From contig JANQGY010000017.1 of the NCBI GenBank assembly GCA_028282845.1, positions 1-64,000 of the forward strand: a stretch of DNA of 64,000 bases, written 5' to 3'. Under the pieces are notes generated by a model. That model was not told the DNA's origin, searched no databases, and saw nothing but the letters and a program-made list of their open reading frames with translations. The stretch is from a bacterium (GTDB taxonomy: Bacteria > Fidelibacterota > Marinisomatia > Marinisomatales > JAHJCW01). This document shows, piece by piece, positions 16,317-26,205 of this stretch. Numbering within the stretch: the first letter of the stretch is position 1; each line of letters starts with the position of its first letter. Made by a program: the position numbers and the translations under genes.

Positions 16317-18653
16317 TTAATGTCGTATCACAGCAATTTTTGTGAAACTGTTCGACCCATCTTTGGTATAGACTGATAATAGATATACACCGCTGCTGAC
16401 CAATTTACCACTTTCATTTCTACCGTCCCATTCGATCTGATAGCCATGATTCCCCAATTCAACGGTTTCTATACTTCGAATAACTTTACCGGCAATTGTC
16501 ATAACCTTTAAAGATGATTCATCCTTTAAATTGTCTATGATCAATGGCTTTTCAGTCGGAATATGGAAAGGACTCGGGAAGACACGGATTTGCGAATAAT
16601 TTTTCTTTGATTCGGCAAAAGGTATTCTAAACGAATTTATTCCGCGCAGGGTTGACAGATATGCTATTCCATTTTCATCATCAAAGGCAATATCGGATAC
16701 ATGATCAGAAAGCAATGGATAGTTATCGGTATTGATGCTCTCAACTTCAGCATTTTGATTGGCATCGGGCCAAAAAGTTGAATTACTTAACAGAACATGA
16801 ATACCATCGGATTCCGATATTACCCACGCATTCTCACGAGCATCTAATCGTACCTCCGATTCCTGACCGAACGAAATGTTAGGGAAATAATAACGCGGAC
16901 TTTCATTTTTGATCGGATCATCATCGGCAAATTGCAGGTCAACAAAGGTCAATCCGGTTGGTGTTAATAAATATAATCTGTTCTCCTGCGAAACTGCAAG
17001 CGACCAAATAGTTGTGTTAATATTTGTATTATCCAAATTTATTCGATACCAATTCTCCTCATCCGGATTTATCGGTTCACCGTTATAAGAATACATAGTT
17101 AGCCCACCGTTTGGAAAACCGATATTTATATCACTGTCCTGAAATGAACCGATCCATACGCGCTGCCAAGCATCAATTGCCAACGTGTTGGGCGTTAAAC
17201 CGATAGCTCCATCCGTATTTTCAGCTTTATGGGACCGCCATTCAGCATTCATTGACCGGACATGCAAAGGTTCGTGTTTATTGGTAGCAAAAGCATCCGC
17301 TACCCAAAGATTACCATCGCGATCAAAATCAATATCTTTGATTATAATATATTCATCAGCAAAATAATCGAGATGAGTTGTATCAACAATAGTATAGTCT
17401 GACGGATCATCAACATCAATTATTAAAATTCCGCCGCCATTACGATTTTGGTAGGTACCTTCGATCGCACAGTACAATTTGTCATCAGGCCCCTGCAACA
17501 TTCTTGAGATGGAAACGCCAAAATCAACCGGTAATGAATCAGCGATGAAATAATCAAAATTCCTTTCCTGCTGAATTTTGACTTCGTCGTTTGATTCCAA
17601 AATGCTGCGCCAACCGTTTGATTCCCTGATCGAAAGCCCATTGCCATTCCCCGCAACAATTCTGCCATCATCGAGGATAGTTATTGCCTGCAAATTATTT
17701 TGATGCGGAGTGTTAGGTAACCTGTATGCAAGCGAATTATCCGCATTCAGGAAAGCCAATCCGGTTGTTGAAGCAAATACGATATCATCTTTGTTATATT
17801 GACTAATCGAATTAATTGAATTCTTGTTGATGGAAATATTTAGCCTATTTTCATCGGTAACTATTTCTATTTTATTTTCGTTTAAGTATATAATCCGATC
17901 ATCACTGACAATAAATTCTAGAGGATTTGAAATTAAACTTTGGTCAATTTTTATATAGTTAAGATCATTTAATGTAATCTGAAATAATTGCTCCTCCATG
18001 AGGAAATACAAAATATCGTCAAGTACTTGCAATCCAATAATATTTTTGTCTAAATCGGCAGACAATAGATCCCATTGATAGGGATCACTCCCGATCTGCC
18101 CTACAAATAAACCAATCTCAGTAGCAACAAATACCTGTTCTTCATCAATCTCAATTTGATTTATCTTTTTACCTTGCGGCCAATTAGGATACAAATCTTT
18201 ATGAATAAATTCATCGTTTTGGTAAATGAACTCCTGCAAGCCATAGTCATTGTTATCCTTATAAATTGAATAAACTAGCGCATCATCAATTGCGAAATCA
18301 ATTATCTCGGTCATATCATAGTTGAATTCGGCAATTGATCGCTGTTCAAACACATCATAGATCTGTACAAATCCGTTAGGCTCTCCCCCACCTAACCATA
18401 CATAACCGGAATTGTCAATTTCTAAATAACTTAAATTGGTGCCGGCCAATCCATTAATATTATCCAATTCTGAAAATATTTGGTTATTTAGATCATAAAG
18501 CAGTATTCCGCCATCGGTTGCACCGATGAGATAATTTCCATACGGCACGATTTTTTGGACATTGAGACTTGATGTAAACGAATCCCAATCACCAATTCTC
18601 GCCTGCCCGAAAATACTGACGGTAAGTATTATGACAAAAAGTAGTTGCCGCAT
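16317..18653 (-). CDS. PorZ-like beta-propeller protein with C-terminal sorting domain
   Basis: A 778-residue exported protein. A signal peptide (LLFVIILTVSIFG) is followed by WDSF and repeated propeller blades of the two-component-regulator type (ATDGGILLYD, YVWLGGGEPNG, IVAGNGNGLSI, NLWVADAFA, RVWIGSF). It closes with a FlgD-like/type IX C-terminal domain (VFPSPFHIP, GYQIEWDGRNESGK, SSGVYLLSV). This layout matches PorZ, a surface component of the type IX secretion machinery in Bacteroidota. The assignment to secretion rather than to another sensor propeller is inference. The S2P-type protease gene ends one base before it. Confidence 0.75.
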   Translation of the reverse strand: MRQLLFVIILTVSIFGQARIGDWDSFTSSLNVQKIVPYGNYLIGATDGGILLYDLNNQIFSELDNINGLAGTNLSYLEIDNSGYVWLGGGEPNGFVQIYDVFEQRSIAEFNYDMTEIIDFAIDDALVYSIYKDNNDYGLQEFIYQNDEFIHKDLYPNWPQGKKINQIEIDEEQVFVATEIGLFVGQIGSDPYQWDLLSADLDKNIIGLQVLDDILYFLMEEQLFQITLNDLNYIKIDQSLISNPLEFIVSDDRIIYLNENKIEIVTDENRLNISINKNSINSISQYNKDDIVFASTTGLAFLNADNSLAYRLPNTPHQNNLQAITILDDGRIVAGNGNGLSIRESNGWRSILESNDEVKIQQERNFDYFIADSLPVDFGVSISRMLQGPDDKLYCAIEGTYQNRNGGGILIIDVDDPSDYTIVDTTHLDYFADEYIIIKDIDFDRDGNLWVADAFATNKHEPLHVRSMNAEWRSHKAENTDGAIGLTPNTLAIDAWQRVWIGSFQDSDINIGFPNGGLTMYSYNGEPINPDEENWYRINLDNTNINTTIWSLAVSQENRLYLLTPTGLTFVDLQFADDDPIKNESPRYYFPNISFGQESEVRLDARENAWVISESDGIHVLLSNSTFWPDANQNAEVESINTDNYPLLSDHVSDIAFDDENGIAYLSTLRGINSFRIPFAESKKNYSQIRVFPSPFHIPTEKPLIIDNLKDESSLKVMTIAGKVIRSIETVELGNHGYQIEWDGRNESGKLVSSGVYLLSVYTKDGSNSFTKIAVIRH

Positions 18654-18654
18654 T

Positions 18655-19716
18655 CTAACTAAAAGGTACCGGTATAAAACATAACATAAAAATTATTAAA
18701 CAGGCATACCCAATCTTTTTGTTAACTGAGCTAAGGGGAACATCAACATCGTAAACCGGTGGATGCTTGGTTGTGCGCATAAGGACTAATATTAAGATTG
18801 CCCAAACTATCCAATTCAATGACAATAGCCCCATCGGAATCAAAGCTAATAGCGCATAGCGAGCGACTTTTTCATGCCTGCGCCCCAACATGGCATAGGC
18901 AATATGTCCGCCATCCAATTGCCCGATCGGCAATAGATTTAACATGGTTACCAATAATCCGATCCACCCCGCAAATGCGATGGGGTGCAACATAACATCC
19001 TGAGTTTCAGCAAGATTAGGAAATATAATTGCCGTTAATATTTTTACCAATATTGAATCACCAAGCGTAATTCCAATTGATTCGGATGACAAACTAACAA
19101 TATCTGATAACGATAACCCGATTATCAGCGCCGGTACTGCAACCAAGAAACCGGCGATCGGACCGGCTGCACCGATTTGTAAAAGCGCATTCTTGCGATA
19201 AATCGGCGATTTAATTTTTATAAATGCTCCAAATGTCCCGATAAAGGTCGGAGCCGGAATAAAATAAGGCAATGTGGCATCAACATTATGTTTAAGAGCA
19301 TAGTAATAATGACCAAATTCATGAAAGCCTAAAATCAGCATTAGGGTTATCGAAAAGGGCCAACCTTTAAAAATTCCGAGCGGATTCTGTATCGGATTAA
19401 CACCCTCCATCAGAGCACCGGCTAATAAGGTTGTGAATACTGTTAATATAAAAAGAATTAGATTAATTCTCGGAATTTTAGGAAATCTAATAACTATCGG
19501 TTTTCTATACTTAGCAGTTATTTGGATTTCATCACCAACATTGACAATGTTGATAGCGTATGGTGAAGATTTGATTTTTTTTCGGAGGTTTGTTAAAGTT
19601 GTGTTTGAATTTAAAGATCCACGCAATATTAATTCGTCGTTTTTGAAACCCTTTTTCTTAATCAAAAAATGATCTTCTAACAAACTCAGTAATTCTGTGT
19701 AATCTGCTTCTGGCAT
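18655..19716 (-). CDS. Site-2 protease family zinc metalloprotease (M50)
   Basis: A 353-residue integral membrane protease. The zinc-binding HEFGHY motif is near residue 132 and the second motif with the aspartate ligand, QLDGGH, is near residue 264. About six to seven helices surround them. The N-terminal 100 residues are soluble. The overall pattern (HEFGHYYYALKHNVDATLPY, then PAPTFIGTFGAF) is like the EGY/YwhC-like branch rather than RseP, since no PDZ domain is visible. Substrates are unknown. The downstream propeller gene begins after one base. Confidence 0.88.
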   Translation of the reverse strand: MPEADYTELLSLLEDHFLIKKKGFKNDELILRGSLNSNTTLTNLRKKIKSSPYAINIVNVGDEIQITAKYRKPIVIRFPKIPRINLILFILTVFTTLLAGALMEGVNPIQNPLGIFKGWPFSITLMLILGFHEFGHYYYALKHNVDATLPYFIPAPTFIGTFGAFIKIKSPIYRKNALLQIGAAGPIAGFLVAVPALIIGLSLSDIVSLSSESIGITLGDSILVKILTAIIFPNLAETQDVMLHPIAFAGWIGLLVTMLNLLPIGQLDGGHIAYAMLGRRHEKVARYALLALIPMGLLSLNWIVWAILILVLMRTTKHPPVYDVDVPLSSVNKKIGYACLIIFMLCFIPVPFS

Positions 19717-19778
19717 AAGACGTATTTTTAACTTAGATATATTGTAAAGGTTTCAGTTACCGCTCATACAAATAATAG

Positions 19779-20582
19779 TCAGGATTTATCCATCAATTCC
19801 GGCTGCTGTATTCTACGGATCACACCTTTAACAAATTTGGCTATTTGGATACCATCAACAAGCCTATGATCAAAGGCTGCCGATCCTGATAATATCATTC
19901 TTATCTCAATTTTGTCTTTAATTACTACCGGACGTTTCTCGATCTTTCCGATCGCTATGACAGCCGGCAATTTTGCCATCGGCATTAAAGCCGGAAAACT
20001 ATTGGTTAAGCCAAGTGTCCCGACATTCGTAACCATCATTGATCCAAAGGCGTCTTCGGATATTCCTAATGATTTTATTTTCAAACCCAAACCGTATATT
20101 ATTAGTCTGATAAATAAATATATCCATTTTCGGAATGGCCAGGGAATTTTAGCCAACGCATGTTTGCTATCCATGGCAGCATCTTCATCGCCCTGACGCG
20201 CATTTAAAGCCTTCTCACGTAATTCCGTCGCAATTTCCAAGATGGTTTTTTCATGGGCGTTATTGATGCGAACCGAACTCATTGCCGTGCCGCCTTTTAA
20301 CAAAACTGCTACCATTATGTCAACATAATCACGCGGAATAATTCTGCCGCGCCGTATGAAACAATTGATTTCCGGAGTATCTTCGGCAAGCGCACGGGCA
20401 ACAGCGGCAATGACAATACTCGTCATTGTGATCTTTCTTTTTGCTTTGCGCTCCGACCAAATATATTTATCGGTTTCAGTAATATCAACATCCATAGTAC
20501 CATACAGTTTGCCATCTTTTGGCGGACCAAATACTGTATTTGCTACCAAACGCCAAGGCGTATTGTATTCATCATATTTCAT
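19779..20582 (-). CDS. Stand-alone E2-type acyltransferase domain
   Basis: A 267-residue protein consisting only of the catalytic domain of 2-oxo acid dehydrogenase E2 enzymes. The active-site FDHRLVDG motif (His and Asp) is near residue 237 and a GTLGLTNSF segment replaces the usual substrate-strand motif. There is no lipoyl domain and no peripheral-subunit-binding domain, so it cannot by itself serve as a lipoylated E2. The fold is shared with chloramphenicol acetyltransferase, and a separate acyl-transfer function is possible. The neighbouring genes do not encode E1 or E3. Confidence 0.85.
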   Translation of the reverse strand: MKYDEYNTPWRLVANTVFGPPKDGKLYGTMDVDITETDKYIWSERKAKRKITMTSIVIAAVARALAEDTPEINCFIRRGRIIPRDYVDIMVAVLLKGGTAMSSVRINNAHEKTILEIATELREKALNARQGDEDAAMDSKHALAKIPWPFRKWIYLFIRLIIYGLGLKIKSLGISEDAFGSMMVTNVGTLGLTNSFPALMPMAKLPAVIAIGKIEKRPVVIKDKIEIRMILSGSAAFDHRLVDGIQIAKFVKGVIRRIQQPELMDKS

Positions 20583-20604
20583 AATTTAACTTAACTAATA
20601 TTAA

Positions 20605-21345
20605 CTATTGAACAGACAACTTTGTTCTTGCCTTTTGAAGCAATGACTTAATGGCAAACGGTGCGTACCAGATATAGAATGAAATAATTGCAATTCCTGC
20701 TAAAGGTATTATATACCAGGGCCACGGTCCCAAAAAATCCATTAGTGAAGCCGTCGCCGGTTTCCGACAAATAAATAAGTAATTACCATTGAATATCAAA
20801 TTGTATATTGCAATGAATACCGTATATAAAACGGTGATACCCATTACTTTCCAAATTGAGCGGTGTTTTGGCGCATATTTATGCACAAAGACCATATATA
20901 ATACCGCCACCAATATCAACCCGTGAGAAGTGAAGAATTGAAAAAACCGATAATGTGGATAGCCATAGTTTCCAATATCAGGTGTTAATAAAGCTTGAAT
21001 TGCGCCACCTAATCCCCAAAAATAATTTATTTCAAAAAGAGTATAATTCTTATTGATCAGCATGATTGCCGATAGTACAATTGATGCTCCGCATAGATGT
21101 AACGGCAGAGATGTTCCCGGATGCCAGGCATCATTATATAAACGCCAGACACTTAATGAAATTTCCTGTAAGATCAGCGCAGCAGCGACGACATAGCAAA
21201 CCATAGCATCTATTTTGGGTCTTCTCAATTGTTTTCTAAACAAAAATATTAAAGCGTAGATACCTAACAAGAAGTATAAAGCCTTTAGATGGTGGGTTGA
21301 GAATAGCGTAAAAGGATCACCGACATAATCATATCCAAATTTCAT
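20605..21345 (-). CDS. TIGR02206 (YwaF-like) membrane protein
   Basis: A 246-residue integral membrane protein with about six to seven helices. It matches the YwaF/TIGR02206 family by STHHL, then LPLHLCGASI near residue 90, the FEINYFWGLGGAIQALLTPD segment and GNYLFICRKPATASLMDFLGPWPWYI. The function of the family is not known. I chose the ATG at 21345, which follows GGGAGG by eight bases; a further upstream ATG would place that site inside the gene. Confidence 0.85.
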   Translation of the reverse strand: MKFGYDYVGDPFTLFSTHHLKALYFLLGIYALIFLFRKQLRRPKIDAMVCYVVAAALILQEISLSVWRLYNDAWHPGTSLPLHLCGASIVLSAIMLINKNYTLFEINYFWGLGGAIQALLTPDIGNYGYPHYRFFQFFTSHGLILVAVLYMVFVHKYAPKHRSIWKVMGITVLYTVFIAIYNLIFNGNYLFICRKPATASLMDFLGPWPWYIIPLAGIAIISFYIWYAPFAIKSLLQKARTKLSVQ

Positions 21346-21455
21346 AATGTAAACCTCCCTAATTGTCATCAGTTTTATTAGTAGTTTAATCTAATAATAA
21401 AAATGACAATTAATCTAATGATTGTACTATAATCTTGAATTACAATTTATCGGAT

Positions 21456-21526
21456 AAAAAAACGCCCCGCTGAATTACCCTCGAGAAAAATTTTTTCCCT
21501 GAAGAGCACGCCGTACCAACGGGGCT
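21456..21526 (-). terminator. Long structured terminator-like element
   Basis: GCCCCG (21464-21469) and CGGGGC (21520-21525) are the closing arms of an approximately 60-base structured region. An inner stem pairs GGGAAAAA with TTTTTCTC. On the minus strand the outer stem runs directly into T7. It stands between the symporter stop (21635) and the start of the TIGR02206 gene (21345). It could be an elaborate terminator or a leader RNA of the downstream gene. The whole gap 21346-21634 holds no other gene. Confidence 0.55.
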
Positions 21527-21634
21527 TCTTAATTTTTATTTCAAATAATATAACTAACTTGAGAAAATATACTAACCTAAAAATAAAATAATCAAATAAA
21601 AAAATAATTTTCTTAAAGTACAACTTAAGATATT

Positions 21635-23038
21635 TTAGACTTCTTTAAAGTACTTCTTTATATAAATATCAATTACATAAACAATAATAATATTTACGAC
21701 TATTGATACGGCAATAAACCACGTCCATGCTAATCCGATATATTTTAAAACAAGTACCGTAATGATACTGAATACCAAGCCCGCTGATATACTAACAATG
21801 CTAAAGTCACGATCAATTTTACTAATCAAAAATAGACTTAATAAGCCTCCGTAAGTAAATGAAGCAATCTGTAAACCTATTAATACAATTGCCTCATTTC
21901 CCTCGTTAAATAGCAAGGCGATACCAATTAATATTACTGCCCAAAAAAGTGTGAAAATTTTTGATAGTTTCAATGATTTTGTTTTTTTCACCCAATCATT
22001 GATCGAAGTTGATGCCAGAGAATTAATTGATGAACTCAACGTTGACATGGCCGATGACAAGACTCCAGCTAAAAGTAAACCCCTCAATCCAATCGGTAGA
22101 TGTTGTGCTATAAAAATTGGTAGCTCTCTATCTTGGACTAATTCTGTTCCTTCAAAAAATAGATATATTAAAGAACCGGCAAACAGAAAAATGCAGAATT
22201 GAATAAATACAAAAATCCCGCTACCAACCATCGCTTTGCGGGCTGAAGTAAGATTTTTTGTACCAAGCACTCTTTGCACCATCATGTAATCAGCGCCGTG
22301 CGAGGCGAACGATAATAAAGCTCCGCCGATCAACGCGCTAACAAAAGCGAACGGATTTGTAAACAAATTCCAATTTAGATTAATTATATTGAATTTGTTA
22401 TCTGCCGATAATTCACCGATGATATTTGAGAAGGATAAATCAAGATTAACAATGATAAAAACTATCGTTGCAATTCCACCACTCAGATATAGTAAAAATT
22501 GAATGCTATCAATCCAAACGATGGACTTAATTCCACCTGAATAGGAATACACCAACGTAACAATTCCTATGACAATGACTGAAAATGACAGAGACCATCC
22601 ACTAATTATTTGCACAATTACGGCGACTGCTAAGAAGCGAATTCCGTCAGCCAGTACTCTTGTAACCATAAATACACCGGAAGCTAACCTTTGTACCTTA
22701 CTGTTAAATCTGTTGCCTAACACTTCATAAATTGATGTAACACCGCTGCTATAGTAAATAGGTAATAAAAAGATACCAACCAAGATCCTGCCAATGATGT
22801 AACCTATGGCAAGCTGCAAAAATTGCCAGTCTCCACGATAGGCCAAGCCGGGCACACTGATAAATGTTAAAACCGAAGTTTCCGTAGCAACGATCGAAAA
22901 CATCGCAGTCAGCCAAGGCAATGAACGCCCGGCAGTAAAATAATCGGCGGCAGTCCGATTTCTCCTGCCCTGCCAAATGCCAAAGACTGCTGAACTGCTT
23001 AAGAAAATTATAATTATGAATAAATCAATTTTGTGCAC
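21635..23038 (-). CDS. Sodium:solute symporter family protein
   Basis: A 467-residue membrane protein of the SSS family with about 12-13 helices. The N-terminal core has GRRNRTAADYFTAGRSLPW near residue 25, followed by ATETSVLTFISVPGLAY, the helix-1/2 region of SSS transporters. SGGIKSIVWIDSIQF near residue 168 is also characteristic. It imports a solute (sugar, amino acid or carboxylate) with sodium; specificity is not readable. The start codon is GTG with only a weak ribosome-binding site. Upstream, 23039-23262 is the AT-rich divergent gap before the polysaccharide region. Confidence 0.92.
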   Translation of the reverse strand: MHKIDLFIIIIFLSSSAVFGIWQGRRNRTAADYFTAGRSLPWLTAMFSIVATETSVLTFISVPGLAYRGDWQFLQLAIGYIIGRILVGIFLLPIYYSSGVTSIYEVLGNRFNSKVQRLASGVFMVTRVLADGIRFLAVAVIVQIISGWSLSFSVIVIGIVTLVYSYSGGIKSIVWIDSIQFLLYLSGGIATIVFIIVNLDLSFSNIIGELSADNKFNIINLNWNLFTNPFAFVSALIGGALLSFASHGADYMMVQRVLGTKNLTSARKAMVGSGIFVFIQFCIFLFAGSLIYLFFEGTELVQDRELPIFIAQHLPIGLRGLLLAGVLSSAMSTLSSSINSLASTSINDWVKKTKSLKLSKIFTLFWAVILIGIALLFNEGNEAIVLIGLQIASFTYGGLLSLFLISKIDRDFSIVSISAGLVFSIITVLVLKYIGLAWTWFIAVSIVVNIIIVYVIDIYIKKYFKEV

Positions 23039-23262
23039 AACAAATTTTAACCCACTTGGTTGAATATTTACTATAAATAATACTCAATTTTACTTTCCAT
23101 CACATTGATTAATAGGAATTGTACCCTATGCTTGATTTCAATTAACTTTATCAGAATATTATTTCTACATATATCTATATGAATTCAGTGATCTTGTGTC
23201 AAAAAGGGGATTGACTTAGCGGAGCTATAATTTATTAAACCAATTAAAATTAACTATTATAA

Positions 23263-24228
23263 ATGAACAATAAAATATGCGTGATAGGCGCGGGGCGATG
23301 GGGTACAAACCACATCAATACTTTAAACGGATTGAATAATCTAAGTGGTATCGTTGACAGTGATCAAAAAAGATTACAAGATTTAATATCCAAATACCCA
23401 AATACTAATTTTCACACATCTGTTGAGGAAGCGCTTGCTTTCGATTATGATGGTTATATAATCGCAACAACTGCAGATACACATTTTGATATTGCTAAAT
23501 TACTAATTGAGCACAAAAATCACATTTTAATTGAAAAACCTATTACCCTAAATTCAACGGATGCCGAAGTATTACATGATTTAGCCACTGAGAACAATGT
23601 AAACTTAATGGTTGGGCATATCTTGTTGTTCCATCCCGCTTTTCAGAAGATAAAAGTATTATTGGACAACGGAGAACTTGGTGAATTGCAATATATGTAT
23701 AGTAATCGTTTGAATTTGGGCACTATCAGAAGTGAAGAAAATGTGTTTTGGAGTTTCGCTCCCCACGATATTGCCTTGTTCCAATATTTCACAGGATCCT
23801 TTCCGATTGATATTACTTCACGCGGCAGCGATGTATTGCAGGATGGCGTACATGATACAACGATCACAACAATTGAATATCCTAACAATATAATGGGACA
23901 TCTATTTGTAAGTTGGCTTCATCCTTTCAAGGAACACCGCTTTGTAATCGTCGGCTCCGAGGGGATGATTCGATTCGAGGACTCAATTGAAGGCAAACCA
24001 CTTGTTTACTATGACAAAGGAGTGGATTGGCGGGAAGGTAAACCGATACCCCGCAGCGGCTCAACAAGGCATATAGAATATGAGGATAAAATGCCGCTAA
24101 CTGCCGAATTAGAATATTTTATTGACCATCTGAATGGTAACCCGATTGTAATTAACAGCTCTATGCAAGCAATCGAAGTAATAAAAATATTAGAATTGGC
24201 AACAAAAAGCCTATTGGAGGATAAATGA
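23263..24228 (+). CDS. Gfo/Idh/MocA oxidoreductase, WbpB/WlbA-like
   Basis: A 321-residue NAD(P)-dependent sugar dehydrogenase. A Rossmann motif GAGRWGTNH lies at 8-16, the catalytic-domain entry EKP is near residue 92, and the candidate catalytic FAPHDIALF is near residue 167. It is followed by a hexapeptide acetyltransferase and, two genes on, by a DegT aminotransferase. That is the set used to make 3-acetamido sugars such as UDP-2,3-diacetamido uronic acids (WbpB-WbpE-WbpD). The assignment to that pathway is inference from neighbours, and no UDP-GlcNAc 6-dehydrogenase is in view. It is the first gene of the plus-strand polysaccharide operon. Confidence 0.85.
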   Translation: MNNKICVIGAGRWGTNHINTLNGLNNLSGIVDSDQKRLQDLISKYPNTNFHTSVEEALAFDYDGYIIATTADTHFDIAKLLIEHKNHILIEKPITLNSTDAEVLHDLATENNVNLMVGHILLFHPAFQKIKVLLDNGELGELQYMYSNRLNLGTIRSEENVFWSFAPHDIALFQYFTGSFPIDITSRGSDVLQDGVHDTTITTIEYPNNIMGHLFVSWLHPFKEHRFVIVGSEGMIRFEDSIEGKPLVYYDKGVDWREGKPIPRSGSTRHIEYEDKMPLTAELEYFIDHLNGNPIVINSSMQAIEVIKILELATKSLLEDK

Positions 24229-24737
24229 TGGATAAAAGATATTTCGCTCACGAATCCAGTTATGTTGATGACAATGTCAAGATCGGGAGCAGAACAAAAA
24301 TATGGCATTTCTCACATATTCAATCGGACAGTATTATCGGTGATAATTGCAGCATCGGCCAGAACGTTAACATTGCGAACAAAGTTAAAATTGGGAATAA
24401 TGTAAAAATTCAAAACAATGTATCAGTTTACGAAGGAGTTGAGCTTGAAGATTACGTGTTTTGCGGTCCATCAATGGTATTTACAAATATAAAGATTCCC
24501 CGTTCTGAATTCCCCCAAAAAGGCTCTGAATACTATTTGAAGACTCTTGTAAAAAAGTCTGCCTCGATCGGCGCCAACGCTACAATTATATGCGGTGTTA
24601 CAATCGGAGAGTATGCTCTAATAGGTTCCGGTGCCGTTGTGACAAAAGACGTACCACCCTATTCATTAGTAATCGGGAATCCCGCTCGCGTAGTTGGCAA
24701 AGTTGATAAGAAAGGTAATGTAGTCAAAAAAATATAG
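24228..24737 (+). CDS. Left-handed beta-helix N-acetyltransferase, WbpD/WlbB-like
   Basis: A 169-residue protein made of hexapeptide repeats ([33 protein letters not shown] and so on). A loop holds [16 protein letters not shown], and the C-terminal [12 protein letters not shown] is typical of sugar-nucleotide N-acetyltransferases of the WbpD/WlbB group. These enzymes acetylate the 3-amino group of UDP-sugar intermediates with acetyl-CoA. Two ATGs follow a strong TTGGAGG; I use the second, seven bases away. It overlaps the end of the oxidoreductase gene. Confidence 0.87.
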   Translation: MDKRYFAHESSYVDDNVKIGSRTKIWHFSHIQSDSIIGDNCSIGQNVNIANKVKIGNNVKIQNNVSVYEGVELEDYVFCGPSMVFTNIKIPRSEFPQKGSEYYLKTLVKKSASIGANATIICGVTIGEYALIGSGAVVTKDVPPYSLVIGNPARVVGKVDKKGNVVKKI

Positions 24738-24750
24738 CGTTTTGCACATA

Positions 24751-26205
24751 ATGTCACTCAAGCAAAAAACAATTACAGGTACTATTTGGAGTTTTATTGA
24801 CAGCTTTGCCAATCAAGGCATACAGTTTATAGTTGGAATAATTCTAGCAAGGATCCTTACACCTGAGGAATTCGGACTTATTGGAATGCTTACCATCTTT
24901 ATTGCTGTATCCCAATCATTTATTGATAGTGGATTCACTAATGCGCTTATAAGAAAACAAAATTGCAGCCAAACAGATTATTCAACTGTATTCTATTTCA
25001 ATTTTATCATAAGTGTATTTTTCTATTTTATATTATTCTTCTTTTCAGGGGCTATCAGCAGATTCTTCGATGAACCTCAATTAAAACTATTGCTACAGAT
25101 TCTCGGAATAGGATTAATATTGAATGCACTTGGAATAATTCAGCGAACAATTCTTACCAAGAAAATAGATTTTAAGTTACAAACTCGCGTTTCATTTGTT
25201 GCATCTACCATATCAGGATTAATATCTATTTACATGGCATATAACGGTTATGGAGTTTGGAGTCTTGTAGTGTTAACTTTAAGTAGATTTGGGTTCTCAA
25301 CTATTCTATTGTGGATATGGAATAATTGGCGACCTAGTTTAACTTTTAGCACTCAATCATTTAAGGAACTTTTTTCATTTGGTAACAAACTGCTTATAAG
25401 TGGACTCATCGACACGGCGTATAATAATATCTATTATGTTGTAATCGGAAAATACTTTGCTGCGCAACAACTTGGTTATTACATCCGTGCAAATCAATTC
25501 CAAGCATTGCCGTCTCAACAACTAACCGCTGTTTTTGGAAGGGTTAGTTACCCGATTCTATCAACAATTCAGGATGACATATCAAAACTTAAGTCTGCCT
25601 ATCAAAAACTTATAAAAACCACAATGTTCATCACTTTTGTCTTAATGCTTGGTATGGCTGCCTCCGCCGAATCAATGATCCTTGTTCTTATTGGTGAGCA
25701 ATGGCTTCCTTCGATAATTTACCTCCAATTGCTATGTTTTGTAGGTATATTCTATCCGATCAGTGCTCTCAACCTAAACATGCTAAAAGTTCAAGGCAGA
25801 AGCGATTTATTTTTAAGACTTGAAATAATAAAAAAAATATTAGCCATTCCTGTCATAGCAATTGGTATCCTTTTTGGTATTAAAATAATGATATATACAA
25901 TGATTGTTAATGCTATAATTGGATATTATCTTAATAGCTATTGGTCCGGCAAGTTCATAGGTTATTCTTTTTGGCACCAGGTCAAAGATATTTTTCCAAC
26001 ATTTATATTAACCTTAGTTATGGCACTATTAGTTCTTTTTGTTAGTAAAATAGTAAGTTTAGCATATATTTGGATTTTCTTACTGCAGATAGCAACCGGT
26101 GTTGTTGTGATCATTATGTTATCAGAGCTATTTAAACTGCAGAGTTACTTTTATTTAAAGGAAATAGTATTTGAAAAATTAGGAAAACAAAATGAGTCAA
26201 AATAA
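24751..26205 (+). CDS. Wzx-type polysaccharide flippase (MOP superfamily), first copy
   Basis: A 484-residue inner-membrane protein with about 14 helices. It begins with the WzxC-like SLKQKTITGTIWSFIDSFANQ segment and has LARILTPEEFGLIGML near residue 40, the hallmark of polysaccharide export flippases. It is expected to flip the lipid-linked repeat unit to the periplasm. I start at the ATG at 24751 rather than the TTG at 24742; neither has a strong Shine-Dalgarno site. The 3' end overlaps the aminotransferase start by 14 bases. Confidence 0.9.
   Translation: MSLKQKTITGTIWSFIDSFANQGIQFIVGIILARILTPEEFGLIGMLTIFIAVSQSFIDSGFTNALIRKQNCSQTDYSTVFYFNFIISVFFYFILFFFSGAISRFFDEPQLKLLLQILGIGLILNALGIIQRTILTKKIDFKLQTRVSFVASTISGLISIYMAYNGYGVWSLVVLTLSRFGFSTILLWIWNNWRPSLTFSTQSFKELFSFGNKLLISGLIDTAYNNIYYVVIGKYFAAQQLGYYIRANQFQALPSQQLTAVFGRVSYPILSTIQDDISKLKSAYQKLIKTTMFITFVLMLGMAASAESMILVLIGEQWLPSIIYLQLLCFVGIFYPISALNLNMLKVQGRSDLFLRLEIIKKILAIPVIAIGILFGIKIMIYTMIVNAIIGYYLNSYWSGKFIGYSFWHQVKDIFPTFILTLVMALLVLFVSKIVSLAYIWIFLLQIATGVVVIIMLSELFKLQSYFYLKEIVFEKLGKQNESK

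Noticed and set aside
23211-23232. Promoter with TTGACT and TATAAT before block A
   Set aside because: The two boxes are only nine bases apart, too close for a sigma-70 promoter, and the lineage may use a different consensus.
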